A stretch of DNA of 64,000 nucleotides from Luteimonas viscosa (GTDB taxonomy: Bacteria; Pseudomonadota; Gammaproteobacteria; Xanthomonadales; Xanthomonadaceae). Positions 19,440 to 27,548 of this stretch are shown here, piece after piece. The notes under the pieces were generated by a model that saw only the letters and a list, made by a program, of their open reading frames with translations, had not been told where the DNA came from and ran no database searches. The DNA lies in NCBI RefSeq assembly GCF_008244685.1, contig NZ_VTFT01000001.1, forward strand, positions 1 through 64,000, in the 5' to 3' direction. Position 1 is the first letter of the stretch. Every line of letters starts with the position of its first letter. The position numbers and the translations under genes were made by a program.

Positions 19440-20537
19440 ATGAAGATCACCGAAGTCCGCCTCGGCATGGTCCGGGTGCCGTTGAAGACGCCGTTCAAGA
19501 CGGCGCTGCGCACGGTGGACACGGTCGAGGACCTGATCGTCTCGATCCACACCGACAGCGGCCACGTCGGCTACGGCGAGGCCGCGGCGACCGCGGTCAT
19601 CACCGGCGACACCCACGGCTCGATGATCGAAGCCATCGGCAAGGTGATCGCGCCGCGCCTGGTGGGCGAGGACGTCGCCAACCTCAACCGCATCGTGCGC
19701 CTGGTGCAGACCGCGCTCGAGCGCAACACCAGCGCCAAGGCCGCGGTCGAGATCGCGGTCTACGACCTCTGGGGCCAGCTGTACGAGGCGCCGCTGTACC
19801 GCATGCTCGGCGGCGGCGAACCGGTGATCACCACCGACATCACCATCAGCGTCGACCACATCGACAAGATGGTGTCGGATTCGATCTCGGCGGTGGAGCG
19901 CGGTTTCGAATCGCTCAAGATCAAGGTCGGGAAGGACATCGGGCTGGACGTGGAGCGGGTCAAGGCGATCCACGCCGCGGTCGAGGGCCGCGCCCTGCTC
20001 CGGCTCGACGCCAACCAGGGCTGGACCGCGAAGCAGGCGGTGCACGCGATGCACGCGCTCGAAGACGCCGGCGTGCACCTGGAACTGCTCGAGCAGCCGG
20101 TGCGCGCACGCGACATCGCCGGGCTCAAGTACGTCAGCGACCGGGTCAACACCCCGGTGATGGCGGACGAGAGCGTGTTCGGGCCGCTGGAAGTGATCGA
20201 GCTGATCGAACAGCGCGCCGCCGACATCATCAACATCAAGCTGATGAAGACCGGCGGCATCTCCAACGCGATCCGCATCGCCGACATCGCCGCGCTGTAC
20301 GGCGTGGAGTGCATGATCGGCTGCATGATCGAGACCAGCATCAGCGTCGCCGCCGCGGTCCACCTGGCGATCGCCAAGTCGGACGTGATCACCAAGGTCG
20401 ATCTCGACGGCCCATCGTTGTGCGCGTTCGACCCGGTCGACGGCGGCGTGACATTCAACGAATCGGAGATCTCGGTGTCCGAGGCGCCCGGGCTCGGCAT
20501 CCGGGCGATCCGCGGCTACAAGCCGATCGGCGTCTGA
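19440..20537 (+). CDS. Dipeptide epimerase, L-Ala-D/L-Glu epimerase type (enolase superfamily)
   Basis: A 365-residue enolase-superfamily enzyme of the muconate-lactonizing/dipeptide-epimerase group. The base motif KIKVGK (~160) is visible, with metal ligands in RLDANQGW (~190), the following Glu (LLEQPV) and MADESV (~241), and the second base Lys in INIKLMKTGG (~264). Such enzymes turn L-Ala-D-Glu, released from peptidoglycan, into L-Ala-L-Glu, which ordinary peptidases can cut. The gene lies between an NlpC/P60 peptidase and an RpiR regulator 10 bases downstream, which supports the murein-peptide assignment. Exact dipeptide specificity needs assay. Confidence 0.87.
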   Translation: MKITEVRLGMVRVPLKTPFKTALRTVDTVEDLIVSIHTDSGHVGYGEAAATAVITGDTHGSMIEAIGKVIAPRLVGEDVANLNRIVRLVQTALERNTSAKAAVEIAVYDLWGQLYEAPLYRMLGGGEPVITTDITISVDHIDKMVSDSISAVERGFESLKIKVGKDIGLDVERVKAIHAAVEGRALLRLDANQGWTAKQAVHAMHALEDAGVHLELLEQPVRARDIAGLKYVSDRVNTPVMADESVFGPLEVIELIEQRAADIINIKLMKTGGISNAIRIADIAALYGVECMIGCMIETSISVAAAVHLAIAKSDVITKVDLDGPSLCAFDPVDGGVTFNESEISVSEAPGLGIRAIRGYKPIGV

Positions 20538-20547
20538 AGCGACGGCC

Positions 20548-21390
20548 ATGCAGCCGCTGCTGATCATCCGTTCCGAACGCGGCCAGATGTCGGCGATCGA
20601 GCGCCGCATCGCCGACTTCATCCTCGAGAACGCGCACCTGCTGCGCGACTATTCCTCGCAACAGCTGGCGAACGCGCTGGGCATCAGCCAGTCGAGCGTG
20701 GTGAAGTTCAGCCAGAAGCTGGGGTTCAAGGGCTATCCGGACCTGAAGTACTCGATCGGCGAGGCGGTCGCGCGCAACGGCGACGGCGCCGAGCCCGTGG
20801 CGAGCGGCACCGACGACCACAGCCAGGGCGTGCTCGCGCGCGAACTGTGGCAGGCCAAGTCGCGCGCGGAGGAGGAAACCCGGCTGCTGAATCCGCCCGA
20901 CCGGATCGACGCCGTGGCGGGCATGGTGCGCGACGCCGGCAAGGTGTTCGTCGTGGGGACCGGCGAAGACAGCGTGATGGCGCGTGCGTTCGCGATCCGG
21001 CTGTCGTTGCTGGGGTTCCTCGCGATCCACCATTTCGATCCGGTGCTGGTGCCGGCCGAGGTGTCGACCTCGCGGCCGGACGACGTGCTGCTGCTGTTCT
21101 CCGAGCGCGGCCAGGCCGCGACCCTGTGCCAGCTGGCGCGCCTGTTCCGCTCGCGCGGCGGCAGGGTCGTCTCGGTGACGCGGCATACGGCCAACCCGCT
21201 GCGCGCGCATGCCGACCTGTCGCTGCTGGTGTCGGCCCACGACGAGGCAGCGCACGTCGAGCCGCTGCTCTACCAGGCCGCCCTGCAGCAACTGCTGGAC
21301 GTGGTGTTCCTGCTGCTGTGCGGCGACGAGTCGCGCCGGCGGCAGCTTGCCGACTACCATGAGCACGTGCGTTCCCTGCTCGACTCGTGA
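20548..21390 (+). CDS. RpiR-family (HTH-SIS) transcriptional regulator
   Basis: A 280-residue regulator with an N-terminal RpiR-type helix-turn-helix (~10-75: SSQQLANALGISQSSVVKFS) and a C-terminal SIS domain (~110-250: KVFVVGTGEDSVMARAFA, VLLLFSERGQAATLCQLARL). SIS domains bind phosphosugars; MurR, which senses MurNAc-6-phosphate in Escherichia coli, belongs to this family. Its position inside the locus suggests local control by a peptidoglycan-derived signal. The ligand is inferred only. Confidence 0.85.
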   Translation: MQPLLIIRSERGQMSAIERRIADFILENAHLLRDYSSQQLANALGISQSSVVKFSQKLGFKGYPDLKYSIGEAVARNGDGAEPVASGTDDHSQGVLARELWQAKSRAEEETRLLNPPDRIDAVAGMVRDAGKVFVVGTGEDSVMARAFAIRLSLLGFLAIHHFDPVLVPAEVSTSRPDDVLLLFSERGQAATLCQLARLFRSRGGRVVSVTRHTANPLRAHADLSLLVSAHDEAAHVEPLLYQAALQQLLDVVFLLLCGDESRRRQLADYHEHVRSLLDS

Positions 21391-21563
21391 TCGATCGCCG
21401 ATGCCATGATCCCGCTCCCGCGTGACCCGCCCGCCCGGCGCCGACCGCTGCAGCCATCGACGCCGGCGGCGCGCCCGCGACGCTCCGCGGCCCGTTCCCG
21501 TCGATGCGCGGCAGCGCTTCGTGCTATCCAGTCCCCTGCCCCTTCCAGGAATCCCGCCCCTCC

Positions 21564-22865
21564 ATGACTTCCGAAGCCGCCGCCAGGCGCCCCGGCCTGT
21601 CCACTCCCGCGCGCGTGCTGATCGCGCTGCTCCTCGGTGCCGCGACCGGCCTGCTGCTGGCCGCCTTCGATCCCGCGCGCGCCACCCAGGTGGCCGACGC
21701 GGTGCAGCCGATCGGCCGGCTCTGGCTCAATGCGCTGCAGATGACCGTGGTCCCGCTGGTCGCGGCGCTGGTGGTGGTCGGCATCAACTCGGCGGCCGAC
21801 GCCGCGGCGTCGGGACGCACGGCGCGCACCGCGATCGTCGTGTTCCTGGTGCTGCTGGCGCTCTCGGGCACGTTCGCGGCGGTCGCGGCGCCGACCTTCC
21901 TGTCGCTGGTGCCACGCGACGAGGCCCTGATCGAATCGTTCCGCGCCGCGATCCAGGCGCCGGAGAACCTGCCAGAGGCGGCCGGCGTGGGTGCGTGGCT
22001 GGCGAACATCATCCCCAGCAACGCGATCGCGGCGGCGGCCAACAGCGCGATGCTGCCGCTGGTGGTGTTCGCGATGTTCTTCGGCTTCGGCCTGACCCGG
22101 ATCGAGCCCGAGCGCCGCGCGCGCATGCTGGAGATGGTGCGCACCCTCGGCGACACCATGATCGTGGTCGTGCGCTGGGTGCTGTGGGCGGCGCCACTGG
22201 GGGTGTTCGCGCTGGTGCTGGCGGTGTGCGCGCGGGTCGGGATCGACATGCTCAGTGCGCTGGGTTACTACATCCTCACCCAGTGCGTGTTGTACATCTC
22301 GATCACGCTCCTGCTCTACATCGTGGCGGCGGTCGCCGCCGGCGAGCGGCCCGCACGCTTCGCCCGGGCGCTGCTGCCGGTGCAGGCGATCGCGGCGAGC
22401 ACGCAATCCTCGCTCGCCTCGCTGCCGGTGATGGTCGACAGCGCCCGCATGCGCCTGGGTTACCCGATCGCGGTCACCTCGCTGGTGCTGCCGATGGCGG
22501 TGTCGCTGTTCCGCATCGCCAGCCCGCCGCAGTACATCGTGGTGGCCTGCTTCATCGCCTGGATGTACGGGGCCGACCTGACGGCGGTGCAGCTGGGGAC
22601 CGCGGTGGCGCTGAGCATCGTGGTCAGCATGGGCTCGGTGGGACTGCCGGGCCAGGTCAGTTTCATGACCACCAACATGCCGGTCACCCAGGCCATGGGC
22701 TTGCCGGTCGAACCGCTCGGCGTGCTGCTGGCGGTCGACACGATCCCCGACGTGTTCGCGACCGTCGCCAACACCTCGGCCGACGTCACCGCGACCGCCG
22801 TCGTCGCGCGCCGCACGGGGCCGACGGATCCCGAGGACGGGCCGGGGGCGGACTCCGGGACCTGA
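21564..22865 (+). CDS. Dicarboxylate/amino acid:cation symporter (DAACS family)
   Basis: A 433-residue inner-membrane transporter starting at ATG 21564 (MTSEAAARRP). About eight membrane segments are seen, plus the family signature regions: a serine-rich hairpin (AIAASTQSSLASLPVM) and the substrate-site segment (DTIPDVFATVANTSADVTAT). The family imports glutamate, aspartate or C4-dicarboxylates with Na+ or H+. As the last plus-strand gene after the epimerase and RpiR gene, it may import glutamate or acidic dipeptides released by the peptidases. This substrate is inference. Confidence 0.85.
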   Translation: MTSEAAARRPGLSTPARVLIALLLGAATGLLLAAFDPARATQVADAVQPIGRLWLNALQMTVVPLVAALVVVGINSAADAAASGRTARTAIVVFLVLLALSGTFAAVAAPTFLSLVPRDEALIESFRAAIQAPENLPEAAGVGAWLANIIPSNAIAAAANSAMLPLVVFAMFFGFGLTRIEPERRARMLEMVRTLGDTMIVVVRWVLWAAPLGVFALVLAVCARVGIDMLSALGYYILTQCVLYISITLLLYIVAAVAAGERPARFARALLPVQAIAASTQSSLASLPVMVDSARMRLGYPIAVTSLVLPMAVSLFRIASPPQYIVVACFIAWMYGADLTAVQLGTAVALSIVVSMGSVGLPGQVSFMTTNMPVTQAMGLPVEPLGVLLAVDTIPDVFATVANTSADVTATAVVARRTGPTDPEDGPGADSGT

Positions 22866-22871
22866 GCGCGC

Positions 22872-24494
22872 TCACAGCAGCTTGCTGCGGCGCATCTCCA
22901 TGACCCGCTCGGGTGGCGCGAACGTGTCGGCGCTCGACATCTGCCAGAACGTCCGGAACACCGCGTGCTCGGGCACCCGGTCGAGCAGTTCTCCGGGTTC
23001 GAGGAAGCGGTAGAGCGCCGACAGCGAGCGCACCTCGGTCGGCGACACCCGCCGCAGGATGTGTTCGGGGCCAAGCTGCGAGGGATGCTCCAGCCCCGCC
23101 GCACCGATGAGGTCGCGCAATGCGCGCAGCGTGTTGCCGTGGAAGTTGGCCACGCGCGCGGCCTTGTCCTCCACGTCGAGCTTGCGCCAGCGCCTCGGAT
23201 CCTGCGTGGCGACGCCGGTCGGGCAATGGTCGCTGTGGCAGGTGCGCGACTGGATGCAGCCCAGCGCGAACATGAATCCGCGCCCGGCGTTGCACCAGTC
23301 CGCGCCCATGGCGATGGTGCGCGCGATGTCGAACGCGCTCGCGATCCGTCCCGCGCCGACCAGGCGCACCCGGTCGCGCAGGCCGAGCCCCACCAGGGTG
23401 TTGTGCACCAGCATCAGCGCCTCGTGCATCGGCAGGCCGACGTGGTTGATGAACTCCGCCGGCGAGGCGCCGGTGCCGCCTTCCGCGCCGTCGACCACGA
23501 TGAAGTCCGGCAGCACCCCGGTCTGCTGCATCGCCTTGGCCAGGCTGAACCATTCCCAGGGATGGCCGATGGCGAGCTTGAACCCGGTCGGCTTGCCGCC
23601 GGAGAGTTCGCGCAGCCGGGCGACGAATTCGAGCAGGCCCACGGGCGTTGAGAACGCCGAATGCGCCGCCGGCGACACGCAGTCCACGCCCTGGAGCACG
23701 CCGCGCGCGGCGGCGATCTCGGCCGTGACCTTGGCCGCCGGCAGCACCCCGCCGTGGCCGGGCTTGGCGCCTTGCGAGAGCTTGAGTTCGATCATCCGCA
23801 CCTGCGGGTCGCGCGCGTTGAGCACGAAGCGCTCCTCGCTGAAGCGGCCGGCTTCGTCGCGGCAGCCGAAGTAGCCCGAGCCGATCTCCCAGACCAGATC
23901 GCCGCCGTACTCGCGGTGGTAGGTCGAGATCGAACCCTCGCCGGTGTCGTGGTAGAACCCGCCGCGGCGGGCGCCGGCGTTCAGGGCGCGGATCGCGTTG
24001 GCCGACAGCGAGCCGAAGCTCATCGCCGAGATGTTGAACACGCTCGCGTCGTAGGGCGCCGATCCGTTCCCGCCCACCAGCACCCGGAAGTCGTGCGAAT
24101 CCACGTGCACCGGCACCAGCGAGTGGTTGATCCATTCGTAGTCGACGCTGTAGGGATCGTGCTCGCTGCCGAACGGCACCGTGTCGCGTTCGTTCTTGGC
24201 GCGCTGGTAGACCAGCGCCCGCTTCTCGCGCGAGAACGGTACCTCGGCCAGGTTGTCCTCGATGAAGTACTGGCGGATCTCGGGCCGGATCGACTCCAGT
24301 CCGTAGCGCAGGTGCGCGAGCAGCGGGTAGTTGCGGCGCAGCGTCGAACGGCGCTGCAGCAGGTCGAGCGTGCCCAGCGCCGCCAGCGCCCCGAAGACCG
24401 CCACGCCCCACCACCAGCCGGGCATGCGCACGGCCAGCCCGAGCGACAGCGCGGCAAGCACGACGCAGGCGATGTACGCGGAGTAACGGCTCAT
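22872..24494 (-). CDS. FMN-binding glutamate-synthase-like protein
   Basis: A 540-residue protein homologous to the central FMN/synthase domain of GltB, without the amidotransferase domain. N-terminal membrane segments (IACVVLAALSLGLAVRMPGWWW) precede the barrel. Visible signatures are SFGSLSANAIRALNAGA, GEGSISTYH, KPGHGGVLPAAKV, GAEGGTGASPAEF and the 3Fe-4S cysteine cluster CIQSRTCHSDHCPTG (~411-425). Such stand-alone proteins are widespread, with poorly defined roles. It is convergent with the symporter gene (6-base gap) and lies just downstream of three tRNA genes. Confidence 0.85.
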   Translation of the reverse strand: MSRYSAYIACVVLAALSLGLAVRMPGWWWGVAVFGALAALGTLDLLQRRSTLRRNYPLLAHLRYGLESIRPEIRQYFIEDNLAEVPFSREKRALVYQRAKNERDTVPFGSEHDPYSVDYEWINHSLVPVHVDSHDFRVLVGGNGSAPYDASVFNISAMSFGSLSANAIRALNAGARRGGFYHDTGEGSISTYHREYGGDLVWEIGSGYFGCRDEAGRFSEERFVLNARDPQVRMIELKLSQGAKPGHGGVLPAAKVTAEIAAARGVLQGVDCVSPAAHSAFSTPVGLLEFVARLRELSGGKPTGFKLAIGHPWEWFSLAKAMQQTGVLPDFIVVDGAEGGTGASPAEFINHVGLPMHEALMLVHNTLVGLGLRDRVRLVGAGRIASAFDIARTIAMGADWCNAGRGFMFALGCIQSRTCHSDHCPTGVATQDPRRWRKLDVEDKAARVANFHGNTLRALRDLIGAAGLEHPSQLGPEHILRRVSPTEVRSLSALYRFLEPGELLDRVPEHAVFRTFWQMSSADTFAPPERVMEMRRSKLL

Positions 24495-24517
24495 CGGGCT
24501 CCCTGGAATGCGTGGCG

Positions 24518-24601
24518 TGCCCGGAGTCGGGATCGAACCGACATGGCCTTGCGGCCGAGGGATTTTAAGTCCCTTGCGTCTACCAGTTTCGCCATCCGGG
24601 C
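24518..24601 (-). tRNA. tRNA-Leu (anticodon UAA)
   Basis: An 84-nt class II tRNA. The acceptor GCCCGGA pairs with TCCGGGC. The anticodon loop CTTAAAA gives UAA, a long variable arm is present, and the T-loop is GGTTCGATCC. No CCA is encoded. It is the last of three minus-strand tRNAs. Confidence 0.93.
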
Positions 24602-24639
24602 GTGGCCTTGGCGCCAGCACGCGCACTGGCGGCGACGGA

Positions 24640-24713
24640 TGGAGGCCTGGGTCGGAATTGAACCGGCGTACGCGGATTTGCAGTCCGCTGCATAACCACT
24701 CTGCCACCAGGCC
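24640..24713 (-). tRNA. tRNA-Cys (anticodon GCA)
   Basis: A 74-nt cloverleaf. The acceptor GGCCTGG pairs with CCAGGCC, the anticodon loop CTGCAAA gives GCA, the T-loop is GGTTCAATTCC, and the 3' CCA is encoded. Confidence 0.94.
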
Positions 24714-24754
24714 GGTGACGGTCGCCCCGGAACGATACACGCTCGCGGCGCCGA

Positions 24755-24781
24755 TAAACAAAACCCCGGCATCGCCGGGGC
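24755..24781 (-). terminator. Rho-independent terminator between tRNA-Gly and tRNA-Cys
   Basis: On the minus strand the hairpin CCCCGGCGATGCCGGGG is followed by TTTTGTTT. It lies just after tRNA-Gly, so tRNA-Cys and tRNA-Leu(UAA) probably have their own promoter. Confidence 0.7.
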
Positions 24782-24792
24782 CTGCAGGAATC

Positions 24793-24858
<66 letters not shown>

Positions 24859-24868
<10 letters not shown>

Positions 24869-25509
24869 GTGGAGCCGCGCATTTTACCGCCTGACCTGGA
24901 ACTGTCAACAGCCGTCCGCTCGGCCGCGCGCAGCACCGGCCAGGCCGCCCGCAGGTAGGCCAGGCCGGACCACAATGTGAGCAATGCGGCGGCGCCCAGC
25001 AGCCAGTCGCCGATGCGGAACACCAGCCCGCCCATCCAGATGTCGGTGCCCGGCTGCAGCGGGAAACGCGGGTTGATCGAGTACAGCAGGCACGACAGCG
25101 CGACCATCTGGGCGATGGTCTTGATCTTGCCGATCGCGGCCACCTTGACCGTCGCCCGCTGTCCGAGTTCGGCCATCCACTCGCGCAGCGCCGAGACCGC
25201 GATCTCGCGGCCCACGATCACCGCCGCCCAGAACGCCATCCACGGCGTCGGATGGCCCTGCACGATCAGGAACAGCGCCACCGCCACCATCAGCTTGTCC
25301 GCCACAGGGTCGAGGAAGGCGCCGAACGCGGAGTACTGGTTGTAGCGACGGGCGATCCAGCCGTCCAGCCAGTCGGTGACCGCGGCGAGGATGAACACGA
25401 AGGCGGACGCGAAGTTGGTCCACTGGGAAGGCATGTAGAACACGGCCACCAGCACCGGGATCAGCAGGATCCGCAGCAGGGTCAGCCAGGTGGGGACGGT
25501 CAACTTCAT
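24859..25509 (-). CDS. pgsA: CDP-diacylglycerol-glycerol-3-phosphate 3-phosphatidyltransferase
   Basis: A 216-residue inner-membrane enzyme that makes phosphatidylglycerophosphate for phosphatidylglycerol synthesis. The CDP-alcohol phosphotransferase motif is visible at ~45-75 as DWLDGWIARR followed by GAFLDPVADK (DGxxAR...GxxxDxxxD). About five membrane segments are present. Start ATG 25509 overlaps the uvrC stop as ATGA, an arrangement frequent in proteobacteria. The stop lies inside tRNA-Gly. Confidence 0.93.
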
Positions 25510-27548
25510 TTCGACGGGGGAGTCGGGCCGGCGGGGGCGGCGTCCTGCAATCCGTGAAGGGTCGCATAGATCCGCCCGGCCAGCGCCTCGCTCACGCCTT
25601 CGACCTTGGCGATCTCCTCGGCGCCGGCGGCCTTGAGGCCACCGAGGCCGCCGAAATGCTTGAGCAGGCTGGCGCGGCGGCGCGGGCCGATGCCGGGGAT
25701 GTCCTCGAGCCGGCTGATGCTGCGCGCCTTCTGGCGGCGGCCGCGGTGGCCGGTGATCGCGAACCGGTGCGCCTCGTCGCGCACCTGCTGGATCAGCTGC
25801 AGCCCGGGCGAATCGATCCCCGGGCGCAGCTCGCGGCCGTCGGGCAGCAGCAGCCGTTCGTGCCCGGCACGCCGCTCCTCGCCCTTGGCCACGCCCACCA
25901 CCATGATCCGGCCATCGTCGAGCCCGTACCCGGCCAGCACGCTGCGCGCCTGCGCCACCTGCCCCGCCCCGCCGTCGATCAGCAGCAGGTCGGGCAACAC
26001 GGCGTCGATCCGGCCCCCGCGTGCAGCGCCCGGTTGCGCGGCGGCGCCCTCACCGGGCGAAGTCGCTTGCGCGTCCCCGGTCTGGTCCTCGCGCGCAGCG
26101 CCCGGGCGTTCGTCGGCGCGCGGGCCGGTGGCTCGCGAACGCGCCTCCCCGGTGTCGACCGCACGGCGAAAGCGGCGCTGCAAGGCCTGCTGCATGGCGG
26201 CGTAGTCGTCGCCCGGCTCGATCCCGGCGATGTTGTAGCGCCGGTACTGGCCGCGCACCGCGCCCTCGGCATCGAACACCACGCACGAGGCGACGGTCGC
26301 CTCGCCCATGGTATGGCTGATGTCGAAGCACTCGATCCTCGTCGGCGCCGCGTCCAGCCCCAGCAGCGTGCGCAGCGATTCGAGCCGCGCCTGCTGCGCG
26401 GCCTGGCTGCCGAGTTCGGTCGCCAGCGAGAGCTCGGCATTGCGGCGGGCGAGGTCGACGTAGCCGGCGCGCTCTCCGCGCACGCTGTGGCGGATCTGCA
26501 CCTTGCGCCCGGCGGCGGCGCTGAACGCCTCCTCCAGCAGCGAGATGTCCTCGATGCCGCGGTCGAGCACGATCTCGCGTGGCGGCGGCTGCTCGGCGTA
26601 GTACTGCGAAACGAACGCGGCCAGCACCTCGGCCGGATTGTCGCTGCCGTTGGTCTTCGGGAAGAACGCGCGGGTGCCGAGGTTGCGGCCGTCGCGGAAC
26701 GCCAGCAGCAGCACGCAGGCCTGGGTGCCCTGCATCGCCACGGCCAGCACGTCGAGCTCGGCGGCGCTGCCGTCCACGTACTGCCGCGCCTGCATCGAGC
26801 GCACGCCGGTGAGCAGGTCGCGCAGGCGCGCGGCTTCCTCGAAGTCGAGGCGTTCGCTCGCGCCCTCCATCGCTTCGCCCAGCTCGCGCGCCAGTTCGTC
26901 GCTGCGCCCCTCGAGGAACAGGGTGGCGCGACGCACCGCATCGGCGTACTCGCGCGCCGGCACCAGGCCCACGCAGGGTGCGGTGCAGCGCCCGATCTGG
27001 TGCTGCAGGCAGGGCCGCGAGCGGTTGCGGAACACGCTGTCCTCGCAGCTGCGCAGCCGGAACAGCTTGTGCATCATGTTCAGCGTCTCGCGCACCGCGG
27101 TCACGCCCGGGTACGGGCCGAAATAGCGCCCGGGCACGCTGCGCGGGCCGCGGTGCAGCGCCAGCCGCGGCCAGGGCTCCTGGGTCACGAGCACGTAGGG
27201 ATAGCTCTTGTCGTCGCGCAGCAGCACGTTGTAGCGCGGCCGCAAGGACTTGATCAGCTGGTTCTCAAGCAGCAGAGCCTCGCCCTCGGTCCGGGTCACC
27301 GTGACTTCCATGCGCGCGATTTGGGCGAGCATGGCCACCGTGCGCGCCGGCCTGGGCACGTTGCTGAAATAGCTGGCCACGCGCTTCTTCAGCGCGCCGG
27401 CCTTGCCGACGTAGAGCACGCTGCCGTCGGCGGCGATCATCCGGTACACGCCGGGCGCGGTGCTCAGGCCGCGGGCGAAGGCCTTGCCGTCGAAGGGCGC
27501 GGCCTCGGGTGTCGCGGAACCGCCGGAACCAGGTGCTTCCGCGGTCAT
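25506..27548 (-). CDS. uvrC: Excinuclease ABC subunit C
   Basis: A 680-residue nucleotide-excision-repair endonuclease that makes both incisions. The order is an N-terminal GIY-YIG domain (GVYRMIAADGSVLYVGKAGA at ~35-55, then ENQLIKSLRPRYNVLLRDDK), a UVR motif (~205-240), a C-terminal RNase H-like nuclease domain (ECFDISHTMGEATVASCVVF, LLIDGGAGQV, GVAKGEERRAG) and a helix-hairpin-helix pair at the end (DIPGIGPRRRASLLKHFG). Residues ~463-515 are a low-complexity insert inside the nuclease domain. The start overlaps the stop of the NHL gene as ATGA. Confidence 0.95.
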   Translation of the reverse strand: MTAEAPGSGGSATPEAAPFDGKAFARGLSTAPGVYRMIAADGSVLYVGKAGALKKRVASYFSNVPRPARTVAMLAQIARMEVTVTRTEGEALLLENQLIKSLRPRYNVLLRDDKSYPYVLVTQEPWPRLALHRGPRSVPGRYFGPYPGVTAVRETLNMMHKLFRLRSCEDSVFRNRSRPCLQHQIGRCTAPCVGLVPAREYADAVRRATLFLEGRSDELARELGEAMEGASERLDFEEAARLRDLLTGVRSMQARQYVDGSAAELDVLAVAMQGTQACVLLLAFRDGRNLGTRAFFPKTNGSDNPAEVLAAFVSQYYAEQPPPREIVLDRGIEDISLLEEAFSAAAGRKVQIRHSVRGERAGYVDLARRNAELSLATELGSQAAQQARLESLRTLLGLDAAPTRIECFDISHTMGEATVASCVVFDAEGAVRGQYRRYNIAGIEPGDDYAAMQQALQRRFRRAVDTGEARSRATGPRADERPGAAREDQTGDAQATSPGEGAAAQPGAARGGRIDAVLPDLLLIDGGAGQVAQARSVLAGYGLDDGRIMVVGVAKGEERRAGHERLLLPDGRELRPGIDSPGLQLIQQVRDEAHRFAITGHRGRRQKARSISRLEDIPGIGPRRRASLLKHFGGLGGLKAAGAEEIAKVEGVSEALAGRIYATLHGLQDAAPAGPTPPSK

